From contig NC_088681.1 in the NCBI RefSeq assembly GCF_950023065.1, forward strand, positions 43,744,836 through 43,808,835: 64,000 nucleotides of DNA, in the 5' to 3' direction. This DNA comes from Planococcus citri. Lineage: Eukaryota; Arthropoda; Insecta; Hemiptera; Pseudococcidae. The translations under genes were made by a program, and so were the position numbers. The notes under the pieces are model-generated. The model worked only from the letters and a program-made list of their open reading frames with translations, was not told the DNA's origin and did not search any database. Shown here piece by piece: positions 20,640 to 34,266 of this stretch. Each line of letters starts with the position of its first letter. The stretch's first letter is position 1.

Positions 20640-22400
20640 ACAATGAAACATTATATTTTTCAAGTACCGATATGAATAAATTCCTTCAATTTAACGCTCT
20701 CACATCAACAATTACTAGTTTTGAGTCATTCTGGAGCCTCCAGAAATTTTTCGAATTCAAATTGCATTCATGGGTAAAACATTTTATGGCAAAAAAACAT
20801 CACCGAAAAATCCTTTCCGTTCTCATTTATAAGATGATCTAAAAACGAATTCGATATAAACCTTGCACAATGATTTATTTTTATCAAAAAGCAAGACTTT
20901 TTTTTGGTAATTTGAAGCCGAAAAAATGATACTTTTTCTCAATTAATGCCAAAAAGTTGATTCTGCAACTTTTTGATAGAAAAAAACGAGATCTTTTTCT
21001 GCAATTTAACGCAACAAAGTGATCAAGAATTGCGCAATTTCTAGCAAAAAGCGAAACTTTTGAGAATTTTAGCAAAATAGAGAGCTTTAAATTTAGCAAT
21101 TTCTGGTAAGAAAAAAAAACGAAAATTGGGGCAAATTTTTGAAAAAGAGTGAAATTATTTTGAAATTTTCTACCAAAAAAACAACTTCAATTAGTTTTTG
21201 GCAAAAAAAAGGGATTTCTTGGAAAGGGTATTCCCGAATAAAATAGATGAATTGCCCCTGTCCTCGGATTTTTGAAATTTTGGTGAAACATTGTTGGGCG
21301 CCTTAAAAAAACGTTGGAGCCAAAAAATGCCCCCCCACCCCCCCCCCCCTTGCCCACAATGGCCAAAAAACTTTTCTTTTCAGGGGAAAGAATCACACTT
21401 CAACGAGTTTCGAATAAAAAATTTTGAATTCACCCAAAATATATGGAGGAAACATGAGTCTATCAAGTATCCACGTGAATTTTTTCAAAATTTTCGGCCC
21501 CCAGGGGGGGAAAATATTTGACAAAAGAAAATTTGAAACTGCCGTATCTCCGAACCGAATTCTTGCACACAAAATTTTCTTTCTTTCAAAAATATATCTG
21601 CATGAGTAGCTACTATAATTGGTATTTTTTTAAAATTTTTTCTTCATGTGGGTCATCTTCAAAAACTCAAAAAATACTCAAAAATGTGTTTTTTATGCCA
21701 CGGCACCATCAAAAAAAGCGATACAGTCAGTGATATAATTCTGAAATTTAGCAATCGGACCTCTAAAAACAATAGGAAACCAACCAACTTCTTGAAAACC
21801 TAATTTTGGGGCCATAGGCACCCCCTCCCCCAATTTTGGGGCGACAGTACATCGACAATATGGGTATCATTATCGTATGAATCGAACTTGCTGAATACGA
21901 GTATGAAGTTAGATTTGCAGTTGGACCCTCCTAAGGGTCACATTGGGGGAGAACGTTGCCAAAAATTAGCAAGATTTTTTATTACCTTTTACGAAAATCA
22001 AAACTTCGACAGTAATTTTAGCAAAAGGCAGCGCTTCTTAGCAATTTTGCTGCAAATGCAAATTCCTGGCAGTAAATTTGCTGACGAAAAATGATAATGT
22101 TTGAAAAATTTTCGCAAAAAAGCGAGACTTTTGGGTAATTTTTGAAAAAAAAATCGAAAGTTGGGAGCAATTTTGTTGGAAAACGAGAATTTTTGTTTAA
22201 AAAAAAAGACTTGGACAATTTTTTCGCAATTTATTATTCACATGGAAGTGAGTAAAAAAAATCCTTTGAATTTTTAAAATTTTCAAACATTCGCCAAATG
22301 AACTTGAGCAACTAAAATTTTGGTCAAGAGGGCTTTAGGATATGCTCTTTGGACCTCTTTTTTAGTTTCGTTCAAATCGAACTGTGCCAGTTCAAAAGGT
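20640..22400. mobile_element. Probable degenerate copy of the foldback family
   Basis: ATGAATAAATTCCTTCAATTTAACGCTC at about 20671 matches the inner arm of the 6.0-13.9 kb element. It is followed by the shared TTCTGGAGCCTCCAGAAATTTTTCG block and the GCAAAAAGC-type interior. The right part at about 22320-22395 (AGGGCTTTAGGATATGCTCTTT and onward) matches the outer arm in inverted orientation. The left outer arm is not clear, so the boundary there is uncertain. Confidence 0.4.
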
Positions 22401-25231
22401 TCACCTGCAAGAATGTATCACTGTTAAAAATAATCTGAAAAATTTGAGATTATCTGCATTCTGCACCCAAGAACTAATCGAGAACTAAAATCAAAATCAA
22501 AAAAAATTTTCCAAAGACTAATTCACCAGTATCGACGTGAAACATTTTTCTAAAATGCTCAAAAATTCATCTAAAAACAACAAATTAACTTGAAATTTTC
22601 CGGATTTTGATTGGTGCTGAGGGGAAGGGGGGAGGTTCGTTCCGTTCACGGTTCAAGCCTCAGTTTCTGCACATTCAAGTTTGTACTTCATCAAAATGAA
22701 CAGTGAAAATTGATTCGAGTCTGTGTTTCTAGACCATCTCATAAAATACGAGTATGAGTTGGATATATCGTATCAGCAACAGACGCCATCGCGATGATAC
22801 AACCTTTCGAATTGATTGCGACGTCGACGCGACGTGAGTCTGCGATGCACACGATGGATTATAGGTATGGTATATGCGAAGAAGGAAGAACCACATTTGA
22901 GAATGGAGAACGAAACCAAAATGACGATGGATGCAGCGTGTGAGAAACGTGTAGGAAGAGGTGTATTGTTATATGTCATCTTGGCCAGATTCGTGGTAAA
23001 ATTTATCGCGTTTATGTAGTACCCAGTACATATATCAAAGTCCGGCAGGAGTTTCGATGTCGTTGCGTGTTCGTGAGTTTCTCTACGTAGCATATTATAC
23101 ATACTAAGACAGAGTATTGTATAAATGAATGAATGATACGAGCGATTTCGACGCCCACGACAAAAGCTTGGTTGCGTTAGTTTTTCTCTTTTCAGCAAGC
23201 ACAAACCAACAGTACCAACATACGAGTATTTACGATATACGAGTTTATAAGGCAGACAGTTTGAAGCAACGAGATGATGACAGCTTACTATGACACATTC
23301 GTCACCTTACAGGGTCTCAAAAGATACTTGAAGATTTGTCAATGTTCAAAATCATTGGATTTTTTGCACCTACCTCCTTCTTCCTCCTCATCACCATGAA
23401 ATGTTGTAAGAGATCTACCGAGGGCTTCGCTCAAAATTTTCAATTTTTTTTCTGGAAATAAAGCAGCTCACATTGAACAAAAGTATGAAAGATGACATGA
23501 GGCTTAGAACTGAAGGGTCAATTTTATCAACTACAATAAAATTCAAACTGTCATTATTTCAGCCTCTCGAGCACTTATCCATTATTTTTCTTCAAAATAG
23601 AACATTCATTTCATTTTGAATTTTTGAAATACCCTCCCTCCTCAATTTTATGGTCAAGTACTCGTTCAAATTCTGAATTTTTTCTTCAGTTATTTGCCCT
23701 TGCGATTTGACTGAGATAGACAACACATTCATTTAATATTTTTTTTTTCATCATGAGAAACTCCAAACTTTGGCGTTCACTTATTGGACACCCAGTACGT
23801 AACCTACAACGTAATAGCCAATCTCTCCGCCAGAATCCAGCAATGTTACCGGGTTACACGCGTTCAACTTCAACCTAATAATTAATCTACTTGTATTTAA
23901 ATTCGAACACCACGTGTAAAAAATACACGCGTACATCATGAAAATCGTGTGAAATAAATAACGTTTTGCTCTCTCTGGAAGTTTTCATTCACTATGTTAG
24001 TTGTTTTGTTTTGCCCGTCGTCGGTGCGTAGGTTTTAATGGGTAATTGACGAAAATGCAAGCTAATGACCTCCATTCGGCCTTTATCACGTTCCGAAGTA
24101 AAATTCTCCTCCCGAAGTGATTTCATTTCGCAATTTCCAAACAGTATCCACTATCCAAGTACATAGCACCAACGTTTCTAGTCACAGATGGGTATAAAAG
24201 TGTAGCTATTTTGATAGAGTTGCGACTCATCGCGAATTGGACAGGAGGCACAAGCCGATCGTCGATCGTCCAACAAATTCCTCATTCAACTCATCCATCC
24301 ATCTCCCCCACCCATGGTCCGTTACCTTCATCGTAGTAAATTTGGGTCGACTGGCTGCGCCGCCGCGCTCTTATTCCAGAGCCATTAAATGCCGTTATAC
24401 ATGAAGTGAATCCTTTCCATTTCATTCGTATAATACGTTTTATTCGCGGCGATATCCATGCCTGGATAATGAATCCGCCTTTACACGTTACTCGAGATGT
24501 CTCCCAATAGTACGAAGAATTCGCGTACAAAAAAAAAGGCCACAACGACGTCGCTTGTAACAAAACTGTGGAATCGATTTATGGTTTGAATAATACATAG
24601 GGATGATAGGAGAGGAAGGCTGGGAATACATAATATAAATTACATTCGAAATGGATATTTTTTTTAATTTATTCATCCAGTTATAATAAAATTGTCTTGC
24701 TGAACGTGATTGGCACATTATTCGATCCAATAACCCTTTAAAAAATAACCTACCCCCTCGACTCAAATAAAAATTCAACCATTCAAATTTGTTTTAAATG
24801 GAGACGGAGGGAATAAGTAAATAAATCTGAAAATCGATTTTTATTCGCGACCCCTCTCCCCTTTATCTAAATCGATTGCTATTTTTACATGTTTACAAGC
24901 TGAAAATCTCAATTTTTTGCGAAAAAATTGACTTAAAATTTTTCTTACTTTCAAAAGTCAACCTCCAAAATCGATTACGACCATTTTTTGGGGGGGGGGG
25001 CAATTCGAAAACTCCTGCAAAAATTGATGTTTCACCAGTAATTTCAAAACGCCCGGGAAGACGCTGTAATCAATTTCGGCAGCTAAACATTTAATTTGTC
25101 GTAAGTTCGACATTTTCAGGGCTCGCACCTACTCAATTTTTTCCTAGACAATTTTTGGAAAAAAGTAAAACTTCTTGAAACTTTTTGTAAAAAACCGTGA
25201 ATTTTTAACAATTTTTGGTAAAAAGCAAGAC
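22400..25231. other. Non-coding stretch, possibly with conserved regulatory DNA
   Basis: No exon with both splice signals and recognisable sequence was found. The part at about 23760-24530 looks complex and less A/T-biased, as an enhancer or untranslated region might. The minus-strand 143-codon frame at 22773-23204 has no recognisable features. A few GCAAAAAGC-type repeats begin near 25140. Confidence 0.35.
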
Positions 25232-26891
25232 CAGGCATGAAATCCACTATTTAATTTTTTTTAGTGACTTTAGTGACTGAAAAAAGGCAAAAAAGTGACC
25301 AAAAATTTGAGAAAAAGTCACCAAAATTTTTAGAAATGTGAGCAAAGTATATTATTATGTTAGTTGGGGAACCCGCATAAGGATCTAATGCATCCCCCCT
25401 CGCTAATTCTCCGAGACAACTTTTCTCTTAAAGAGAGAGTCCTAAGAAACATCTCTAGCCCTTGTCCTCAAAAAAAAAAGTGGCCTTACTAACAAAATGG
25501 CGGCCACTTTGCGTTCCAACATGGGACTTGCACAAAATTTTCTAAACCGTACAAAGGTAGTTCGAAAGAACAGGCAAAAATTTCACCTATCAAAATTTTC
25601 ATGTGCTGAAGTGCCTTTTTCGATTTTTGGTGAATTTTTGAAAATCAAATTTAGGCCAAAAATGAGGGGAAAAACAAAATGTTACCAAATTGACCAAAAA
25701 AACTGCAATTTGGGATATACCCTATTTTTGACACGCCACATCGATTGGAAACTGTTTCAACCCGTTTCGAGTAGTTCTGGAGCCTCGAGCAGATTTTTAA
25801 AACCAGAAATTCTCACAAAATTTCATCAAATGAAGTTGGAAAGCCGAAATTTATTCTGCAAACTAATTTCAATACGCTAAGAAGTCGACTGCAGGTGGAT
25901 TTCAAGTCGTTTTGGAGCCTCCTGCGACTTTTAAAAATTACGGGAGCCTCCAGTAGATTTTTGAAACTTGGGAAATTTCATCAAAAATGGTGATGGAAAA
26001 CCAAAATTTATTGCTACGAAATCGACTGCTGCCTCCAGCGACTTTTTGAAAGATTGTATGAATTTTTTTTTGGAAAATTGAAATTTCCAAAAAGTAGCTG
26101 GAAGCTTCAAACCAATTTGAAACCACCATGCAGTGGACTTTATATCGTGTTGAAATTAGTTTGCGAAGTAAATTTCAGCTTGATAACTACATTGATAAAA
26201 TGTTGTGGGAATTTCAAGTTTCCAAAATCTGGTGACTCCAGCAATTTCCAAAAAGTCGCTGGAGGCTCCAAAACGACTAGAAATTTAACTGCAGTCGACT
26301 TCGTAGCGTATTAGTTCGCAGAATGAATTTCGGCTTTCCATCTCCATTTGACAAAATTTTGGGTATTTTCGAGTTTCAAAAATCTGCTGGAGGCTCCAGA
26401 ACTGCTCAAAACTGGTTGAAACAGTTTCCAATCGATTTGGCGTGTCGAAAATAGAGTATATCCCAAATTTCAGCGTTCTTGGTCAATTCGGTAAGATTTT
26501 GATTTTTCCCCTCATTTTTGGCCTGAATTTGATTTTCAAAAATTCACCAAAAATCGAAAAAGGCACTTCAGCACTTGAAATTCTGACACGCGATGAATTT
26601 TTGCCTGATCTTTCAATCTACCTTTGTACGCTTTAGAAAATATCGGCTCTATCCAATCACATCGTCTCACATTTTCAATATGTTGAACAGACGTTGATTT
26701 TTAATTTTTTTCAAAGTGATGATTCCAAAGGATTTTCATAAAAAATGTTGATCATTTCCTAAAATTTTGCACTTTTATTTTTTTACACAACAAATCTTTT
26801 GAATGGCCATTTTTGACGAAATGGAGACAAAAGTGACTTGCAAGTGAAATAGTGACTGAGTCACTTTTTAAGTGACCGAATTTCATGCCTG
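25232..26891. mobile_element. 1.66-kb foldback element with CAGGCATGAAAT ends
   Basis: The left end CAGGCATGAAATCCACTATTT and the right end, inverted, CAGGCATGAAATTCGGTCACTT match at the termini. Long inner arms pair 25540-25800 with 26390-26645 at about 85% identity by eye. The middle holds many CTGGAGGCTCCAG blocks. It has no coding potential: the 127-codon frame at 25497 is inside an arm. No clear target duplication is seen. Confidence 0.7.
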
Positions 26892-28550
26892 CAAAACTGA
26901 CAATTTTTGGCAAAAAGCAAGGATGACAATTTTTAGCCAAAACAAACATTTTTGGCAATTACATGGCAAACAAATAGTGCTTTTTCGCGATCTTTGTTGA
27001 AAAAGGAAGATTTTTTTTGGTAAATTTTTTGGTTGAAAAGTCAGACTTTTGGCTTTTTGTTAGTGGAAAAGGTGGGACTTTGAGTAACTTCCAGAAAAAA
27101 AAAATTATTACTTTTTAGAATAAGATGAAAAATCACTGATGACTCTGGAATGCTCCAAAAGTAATCTAAACTGGTTCACTTTACTCCTCCACTGCTAAGA
27201 TGAGAAATTCCATGCACCACAGGTTCGTTTCTCTTCATTTCTCCAATAATTAACTCTCAGTTTTTTTTTCAAAAATAAATTTTTGGAAATAAAAAATTTA
27301 ATTTCTCATGCTAAAAAATCAATTTAGATTGAATTCTCATACCTTCGGCTCAAAACATCACTTTTTTTTAAAGAAAAGGGATTTTTCAAACTTCCTTTTT
27401 TTGTAGGGTCATTAGCAGTTTTCCGCGAAAATTAATTTTTAGCAAACAAAATTTGAATATTTTTTTTTTTCAAATACATGAAATTTGATTTTTGAAAAAA
27501 AAAGAGTTGTAGAGAATAACATTTTACGATTGAAACCAGTGATTAATATTTCTGGTTGGAGGGGAGAGAGGATTGTAACCGTTTATTTATTCTCATACCA
27601 CCGACAAAAAAAAACATGTTCATTGTTCATACTTCATCAATAAAAATATATTGACCAAGTGCCAGAAATAGAAATTTTCTTCAGAATCGATGGAAATAGT
27701 CTTACGCAAACAAACTTCCCTGTAATTTTCCTATGACAGATCATCTAAAAACACTCGTGGTTAAATTACACCCCCCCCCCTACCTTTCAAAAAATGTGCA
27801 CAAATATCATAAGGATACATCCAAAAAGGTGTGGAAATGGGAAAATCACAATATGAAATCATTCAAATTAAAGCGATCAGCCTGAAAATGAAAAAAAATC
27901 ATCCCCTTCCTCCCAATCACAAATTCAGACAATCTTGCAGTGTTGCCATTTCATGCGCGTTGAAAATGTGTTTAATAATACCCTAATATTCTGAGGAAAA
28001 AAACACGATTGTTTTACTCAAAACGTACATTTTTATGCTATTTTGGTCATTTATCATGAAAAAAAGTTGTAAACCATTAGGGCGGGGGGGGGGCTAAACG
28101 ACAGTCTTCTTAGTTTTCATTCTTTCAATGAAAAATTGAAGGAAAACAAAACAAAAAATCGGTATGGAATACTTGAAAGTTGAAACTGAAAAATTAAAAA
28201 AAAATTTCTAATTTTCAATGAAATGAGTATAACCGAAAATGAGATGAATGTTAAAATACCTCTCCTTCCTTCATTCAACCACCGAGTATCAAAACAAAAG
28301 ATACTTACCTACAAAAAACGAAAATCTTTTTCAATTAAAATATTTATGAATTGAAACAAAAAAGTATCCGATTTCCAGGAAAATTGATGCTTATCTACAA
28401 CTTGAATTAGTTGATCATTTCCTTGAGAAAAAAAATTATTTTTGAATGAAAACATTTTCACTTCAATGTACTCGTATGCATATTAGATCATTCCTTTTCC
28501 TTGCATAAGCCCCTAGCTAGCAAATTTTGATAACTTCGGCCTTCGAGACC
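26892..28550. other. AT-rich non-coding stretch
   Basis: It begins with more GCAAAAAGC-type repeat (to about 27120) and then runs as unremarkable AT-rich DNA, with C and G homopolymers near 27770 and 28083. No supported gene. Confidence 0.5.
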
Positions 28551-29922
28551 CGCCTCTAACGCTGGTGATAAGATAAAACCCGTCTTATTTGGCGTGTACA
28601 CGCACCTCCATCGTATACGTAATCGTACTGCCTCGGCAAACACAACATAGCACATACTACCATACTCATACTCTCTACCACCACGTAGCCCCCGTTCATC
28701 GACCTAATCACGCTTATCAATCGCGTAAAAAAATAACCGCACGCTACACCTATATTTATAATTCTATCGAATTCATCGCAGGTACTAAAAAGGAGGAACC
28801 CGTTATAAGCATCGCATCGTGCCAACAGCGACGTGAACGTAAATATTCTCCCCAAGTTCATCAAACCGTTTGATAATTGACGATGTACATAGGAACTATA
28901 CGTAAACGTAAAGAGAGTCATCGACGAGAGAATGAAAGAATAAAATGTATCCGAACAAGACGTTTAAAGACCATAAAGCTAGTACTCTTCAATTTCGATG
29001 CTTATCTTCGCGGTGTATTTGTGGAGAAAAAATTATTCATTGGTGTAGTCGAGATTATTCATCAGGGTTCGTTAATTATCGAAAGTTCTGCATCTCCTTT
29101 CGTTTCGTGAATTCTTATCGTATCGTTTGGAATACGCTGAGTAATACGTATGGCTTTGGATCACGTGTTGGTAATAAAAATATTTTCAGGATTGGTCGTC
29201 GTCATCGGTGCTCTTGTCGCACACTCAACCACATATCGAATTCCATTTTTTTTTTTCTAAATAAGATAATTACGTCACATTTATGTCAACGAACATATCG
29301 ATAATATCGGTTTTCATATGAAATTCTAATTATTCATCAATTCCGTTCGTATAAACTTGGAATACTCATACCATAACGTGTCGTGTCCGTATCGAATACA
29401 CCAATGGTGCCATAAATACGAATATCGTACGATTACATTCCAATTTCATCATTCTTCGACGCGAATAATATTTCCAGGAACGAATACACCATTACTAGAG
29501 CTAGCTGAAACGACAATTCGTATTAATCGGCTCATAATGCATCTTGAAACACATGAGTGATAATGGAATACTCGATGTTGTAGAGCTAACATCACACAGC
29601 TCAGGCTACGGGTATTCAAACACCATCGATGATTATTACGTTCATGTCGCAGATTCCGTCGTAGACATCTGTCCGGTCATCAATATCGATCAACTTGAGC
29701 GATGCATCAAGATTTGAGCCATTCCGGTGATTATTTTGATACAGAGTACGAATCGAACTGAGGTATTCGATATTCGGTGATAGAAACACAGCACAGCAGT
29801 GACGATTCGAGTCAGCTCAAACGGAACCTTATTTAGACTCGAGAATATACATATTTAGTAAGAAACAAGATGTTATCAGGTTGAAATATAGATAAATTAC
29901 GATAATTCATATCGAACATAAC
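28551..29922 (-). other. Probable intron of the minus-strand gene starting at 29943
   Basis: The sequence is downstream, on the minus strand, of the donor GTGAGT at 29928-29923. It is relatively CpG-rich with overlapping short frames on both strands (for example 28556-28921 minus and 28945-29304 plus). None has convincing splice borders or a recognisable domain. Confidence 0.3.
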
Positions 29923-29928
29923 ACTCAC

Positions 29929-29943
29929 CTCGTTAAAAGCCAT
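29929..29943 (-). CDS. Five-codon first coding exon of an unknown minus-strand gene
   Basis: On the minus strand GAAAATGGCTTTTAACGAG is followed directly by GTGAGTGTT. The ATG (29943-29941) has an ideal insect start context (A at -3, G at +4). The peptide is MAFNE, and the donor GTGAGT is consensus, in phase 0. Very short first coding exons of this form are common in insects. The downstream exon was not found and may be outside the window to the left. The combination of start context and donor is strong, but chance cannot be excluded. Confidence 0.45.
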
Positions 29944-30450
29944 TTTCTGTGTCGACAGTCGTACGACCTGAAGGGTCTCCCAGCAACACCGAAACTCGAA
30001 CCAAGTCGCGAAACTAATTTATCATAAGCGATCACATCGAATCACAGGGATACTTAGTATACGATTATTTACAAATAAAATCATAATCGAAGACGAAAAT
30101 TGGCGAAATTTTGATGTTATTCAGGTAACAACGCTTAATTAAAGGGGAAAAACATTCCTCAGGTGGGATGTTGAAACGACGTAAACAAAACAACTTTACC
30201 GTAGAAACAAGTCCGTTCAGCGATTCGCGATTTAAACTATTGAAATATTATACACCATTTGATACCGAATTACAATAATTATAACACAATTTACGCGATT
30301 TATGAATGAAAATCTTCATTTTTTCGTGAAGATAATCACCAAAATGACGAAAGTCGAAAACAACACAAAACAACGTCAAACGGTAAACATTTCGTAAAGT
30401 GTGGTGGCAGCACTGTATTCGCGTTGGGTAGGTAACGGTACCGTACCTGC
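29944..30450 (-). promoter_or_regulatory. Probable 5' UTR and promoter of the gene starting at 29943
   Basis: This is the region upstream of the MAFNE start on the minus strand. It is relatively CpG-rich, has few repeats and ends near a GGTAACGGTACCGTACC palindrome at about 30432-30448. No TATA box is assigned. Confidence 0.3.
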
Positions 30451-33040
30451 TTATTTTTTTGCTTACAGTTTGCGGCGTTGATTTTATTTTTATTTTTTAT
30501 TTTTATTCGTTTACTGTTTATTTGAAATTTTGAATCCGAATTTAATTTGATTTAATTTCAAAATTTGAAGATTTCAATTTTATAATTTGTTTTTTGTATT
30601 TTAATTTCTTTTTTAACTTATCTATAAGAGTGTAGGCCGTAGGGAAGTTAATTTAATTTATGATGAGGAATTGGGGAAAGTCTGAGAAGTGAGAGTGAGA
30701 GAAGAGAGAAGAGTTCTGAAGGATGAGGATGATTTAATAAAGTTTTTCTTACGAAACACTGTGAAAGTCTGAGACTGAAACAGACAGAAACCAAAATAGA
30801 ATAGTATGTAATGTACTATGTATCCATAAATAATCGAGCGTAACCATTATTAATCAATCACAATACCTATTAAGTATGATGTTTGAAAAATGATGAATTT
30901 GACACATGAAGATGGTCTTCAAGCTACAAAAATTTTAAGAATTGACAGCTATATAATTGAAGAAGTAAAAAGATCGAAAACTGGATTAGAAAGATTGTCT
31001 CCAGCAAATAACTCAAAAAATGAAGCAAAAATATGACACAACAAGAAAAAATGATGAAAGAACGAAACACTTAGGACAAGAAATTGCATACAAAACAAAT
31101 AAAGAGAATTAAATGACAAACATAATAAATGAAACAAGATCTCTGCAAATCAAAAATGACGGAGTAATTGGATCAAAAAATCAAACTGTTGTAACTCCGA
31201 TGAATATTAAATATTGTTGATTGAAAATTTAAATATTGAAAACAAATTACTTGATATGGCGCTTTGCAGAGTAGGACTTGCAAAACTTCGGCACTTTGGT
31301 TTTCCTTTTTCTAAGAGATAGTCTACTGAATTAATTTGAATGAATGCGGGTTTATCAATTTTGATAAATAAATTGGGGGGGGGGAGAAAATACAAGAATT
31401 TGGACCGAATGGAAAAACACAATGAAAAGAATACTCCGTAATAGTGAAATAATTATTCTTGAAGCTCGTAGGTACAAATCAAAACTCCAAGTTCATTAAC
31501 CCTGGAAAGTTGAATTTGTGATGGAAAATCATCGAACCAGATGTAAACTCTGCCAGTCTAATGAATATAAGTCAAAATTGCGGAATTTATATCAATTTTA
31601 TAAAAAGGGAGCAAAAAATGCAGAGATAAGTAGGCAATGAATTTAAAAATAAATTACCTACCTATTGAGTTAGAATAACATCCTGGATGTTGAGAGAAAA
31701 TGCAACAAACCAAGCTAGACTGTTCCCGATACGTTTCTTTTTTTGTTCTTTTTTATGACTAAATAAGACTTGATAAATAATAATAAATATGAATACAATT
31801 GAAAAACAATACTTCTATAGAAACAATGACGCATTGAAATAAGCAAATAATCATGAACATGCAAATTTTCGTTTAATTCATCTGAAAATGAACTCAATTA
31901 TTTTTTAATTATCACAACGATTAATGGAACTATACATATGTAATGCAAATAAAATAGGATAAAATCGAATAAATTAACGCAGCCTTTTTCCATCGTTTAT
32001 GCATTATTAAGTGTTATTTTCCACAAAAATACACATCTTCTATAATATATAACATTCGTCATTTTCTTTTTGTAATTTTTTCTGTTTAAAATTTGTTTAA
32101 TTATCGAAGTTGAATTATAAAAAAAAATACACCCTCTAGACATCGAAAAAATTTCAAAATTACGGTAAATCTGCCTATTTAGGTCACTGTTAACAAAAGG
32201 AATTACGTAAAAGCTGTTATAATGTGTATAATAAGAACAAGGAACCGACTGGTACTAGAGAGTAAAAAAACCAACATAAAATTACTTTCCCATAACCGCA
32301 TCAGGCCGTTCATTTGAACGTAACAAGTGAAAATTCTCGTAATTAAATTTTAACAAAAATATTTCTATTTCAATTAATTACCAAGGTACCTAGGTACCTA
32401 CTTTTTTCGCTCGTATAATTAATAAACCATATCGGTTAAATTACTTTTAGGTATAGGCATGTTATTCCATCGAGTTATAAATACCTACTCGTATTTTGTT
32501 TAAAATTTAGCTTTGGGCTTTTCAATGAAATTGGGTGCTTGGTAGACATATTTTCTATTTCATTTCACTGGGTTGTTTATCAAACCGCTATTTAAATATT
32601 TCGATTTCGATTCATACCGCAGCTATTAAATACATGCAAAACACGACAGAAAAATGTAGTTGACTACAGGTAAAAATACAGGCACTATAAAGATTAAACA
32701 ACCGATACCATTTTTGTGATTTAACTTAATCGTACAATTTACTCGTTCGTTTGGCCACTATTATAATACACTTGACACGATAATAGTTCTATCTTAAGAG
32801 TACCTTTACCTATACACAAAGTTTTTCCCTAACACAAATTACCTACTTTGGTTTATATCGCGAGAAAAAATCTAACCCAAAAAATATCTAATAGAAAATG
32901 ACCAGGTATTTGGCATCATTAACTACAAACCTTTTCCGTCCACCTTCATTCTTCTTATACGATTTTATTTTATTTTTTTGAAACAATAAACCCTTATTAA
33001 GACTAACCTCGAGGTCCTGGTTTTTCAGACACCCACCAAT
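30451..33040. other. AT-rich intergenic DNA between two divergent gene starts
   Basis: Lies between the minus-strand start at 29943 and the plus-strand TTLL3-like start near 33.1 kb. It contains a GA-rich tract at about 30680-30730 and a G run at about 31375, with no ORF of note and no complete mobile element. Confidence 0.45.
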
Positions 33041-33234
33041 GTGAATTTCTTCGTTGCTGTTCGGTAGTTTCCGTCGACTTTAGACCAATAGGACGTCACG
33101 AGGGAAAATAGGCATTCATTGAAAAATGAAAATTCTCCCGCTTATGTTAATCGTAATGTAAAGGTTACAAATTGTCGTAGCAGTTATCACCGATCAAATG
33201 ATTGCGGTTGAAGCGAAGAGGAAATTGTCGACAG
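33041..33234 (+). promoter_or_regulatory. Probable promoter and non-coding first exon of the TTLL3-like gene
   Basis: Contains CCAAT (in GACCAATAGG, about 33085) and GACGTCAC (about 33094), a CRE-like site. It ends at a donor CAG|GTTAGT with GT at 33235. Joined to the acceptor at 34266, it would carry a short upstream ORF (ATG 33198) that ends in exon 2, and an in-frame TGA before the main ATG. The transcription start is not resolved. Confidence 0.4.
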
Positions 33235-34266
33235 GTTAGTGAATATTTCTATCTTAATTTAAATATTTTTATTAGAATGAATTGGTAGGATTTTTTTTCA
33301 CCTATGACATAATCTAAAAAGTAGATACAGGTATCATTAGTTGCATTTATTGGGACATCCAGTCAATTTACTTATCAATTTTGAATGTTTTTTTCTTAAT
33401 ATTTTTTTTTGTTTTATTTTTTTTAAATTGCAGTCAGTTCAGTTTTATTGTAATTTTTAACGCAGAAGCTAAGAAATAGTTTTTGCATCAATTTCTTGTC
33501 AATGAAAATTATGTTCACTGAATAAAAACAATAAGTACCTACTACCTACTTAATAAAAATTTTAGCCGAAAAATATATTTGTAGGTACCTACCTAATCCT
33601 GAAAAATTACCTACTCTTCAATTTTTTAATTCATCAAAAGTATAAATACGTATTTTAAACGTTATAAAGGCATTAACATTTTTAAATTTCCTTTTAAAAC
33701 AAAATTTCATTTGCCGTTTTGTTATTAAAATTGTCAGCTTTCAATTCTTTAATTTTGAGTTGTTTGAATTTGTTTTAGCATTTTTGGATCTTTCAATTAT
33801 TATAAATCCATAAAATTTAAAAAAAAATTGTTTTTCAACTCCAAACTTGGAAAAAAATCAACTTCATAAGGACAATAAAAACAATAACTAAACATTTTCA
33901 AATTTTTCAACGAGATACAAAATTTCATTTTCAATTTTACTGGATTATGGTACTTACTCAATTTTTTATCCACCAGTTTTCAAATTTTAAAAAATTTCGA
34001 GCTGATGGAAGAACATTTTTCAATTCTTGAATAATTTTTAATTCATTTCGCTCTTAAAAAATCATTTCAAAATCCTTATGAAAATTTTAATTTTTCAATT
34101 TTGAAGAACTTCAAATCTTTTAAATTTTGAATTTAGTTTTTTCTGGTTTTTGAAGAAGGGCCTTTTGACATCGCTTCATCTGGATTGAAATTAAATCATT
34201 TGAACGAGTCTAGGAGGGAAGAGGAAGTTCATTTCTGACACCTATAAAGTATTTTATCTTCTCCAG

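Noticed and set aside
21336..21351. Long C or G homopolymers here and near 4289, 5756, 24986, 27770, 28083, 31375, 40402, 46300, 55827 and 57830
   Set aside because: Frequent throughout the window and without shared context. Treated as simple-sequence background, with length possibly uncertain from sequencing.
22773..23204. 143-codon minus-strand frame
   Set aside because: No recognisable motif or splice context, and it overlaps a plus-strand frame of similar quality.
25497..25880. 127-codon plus-strand frame
   Set aside because: Lies in a foldback arm and is not conserved in the other arm's mirror frame; no domain.
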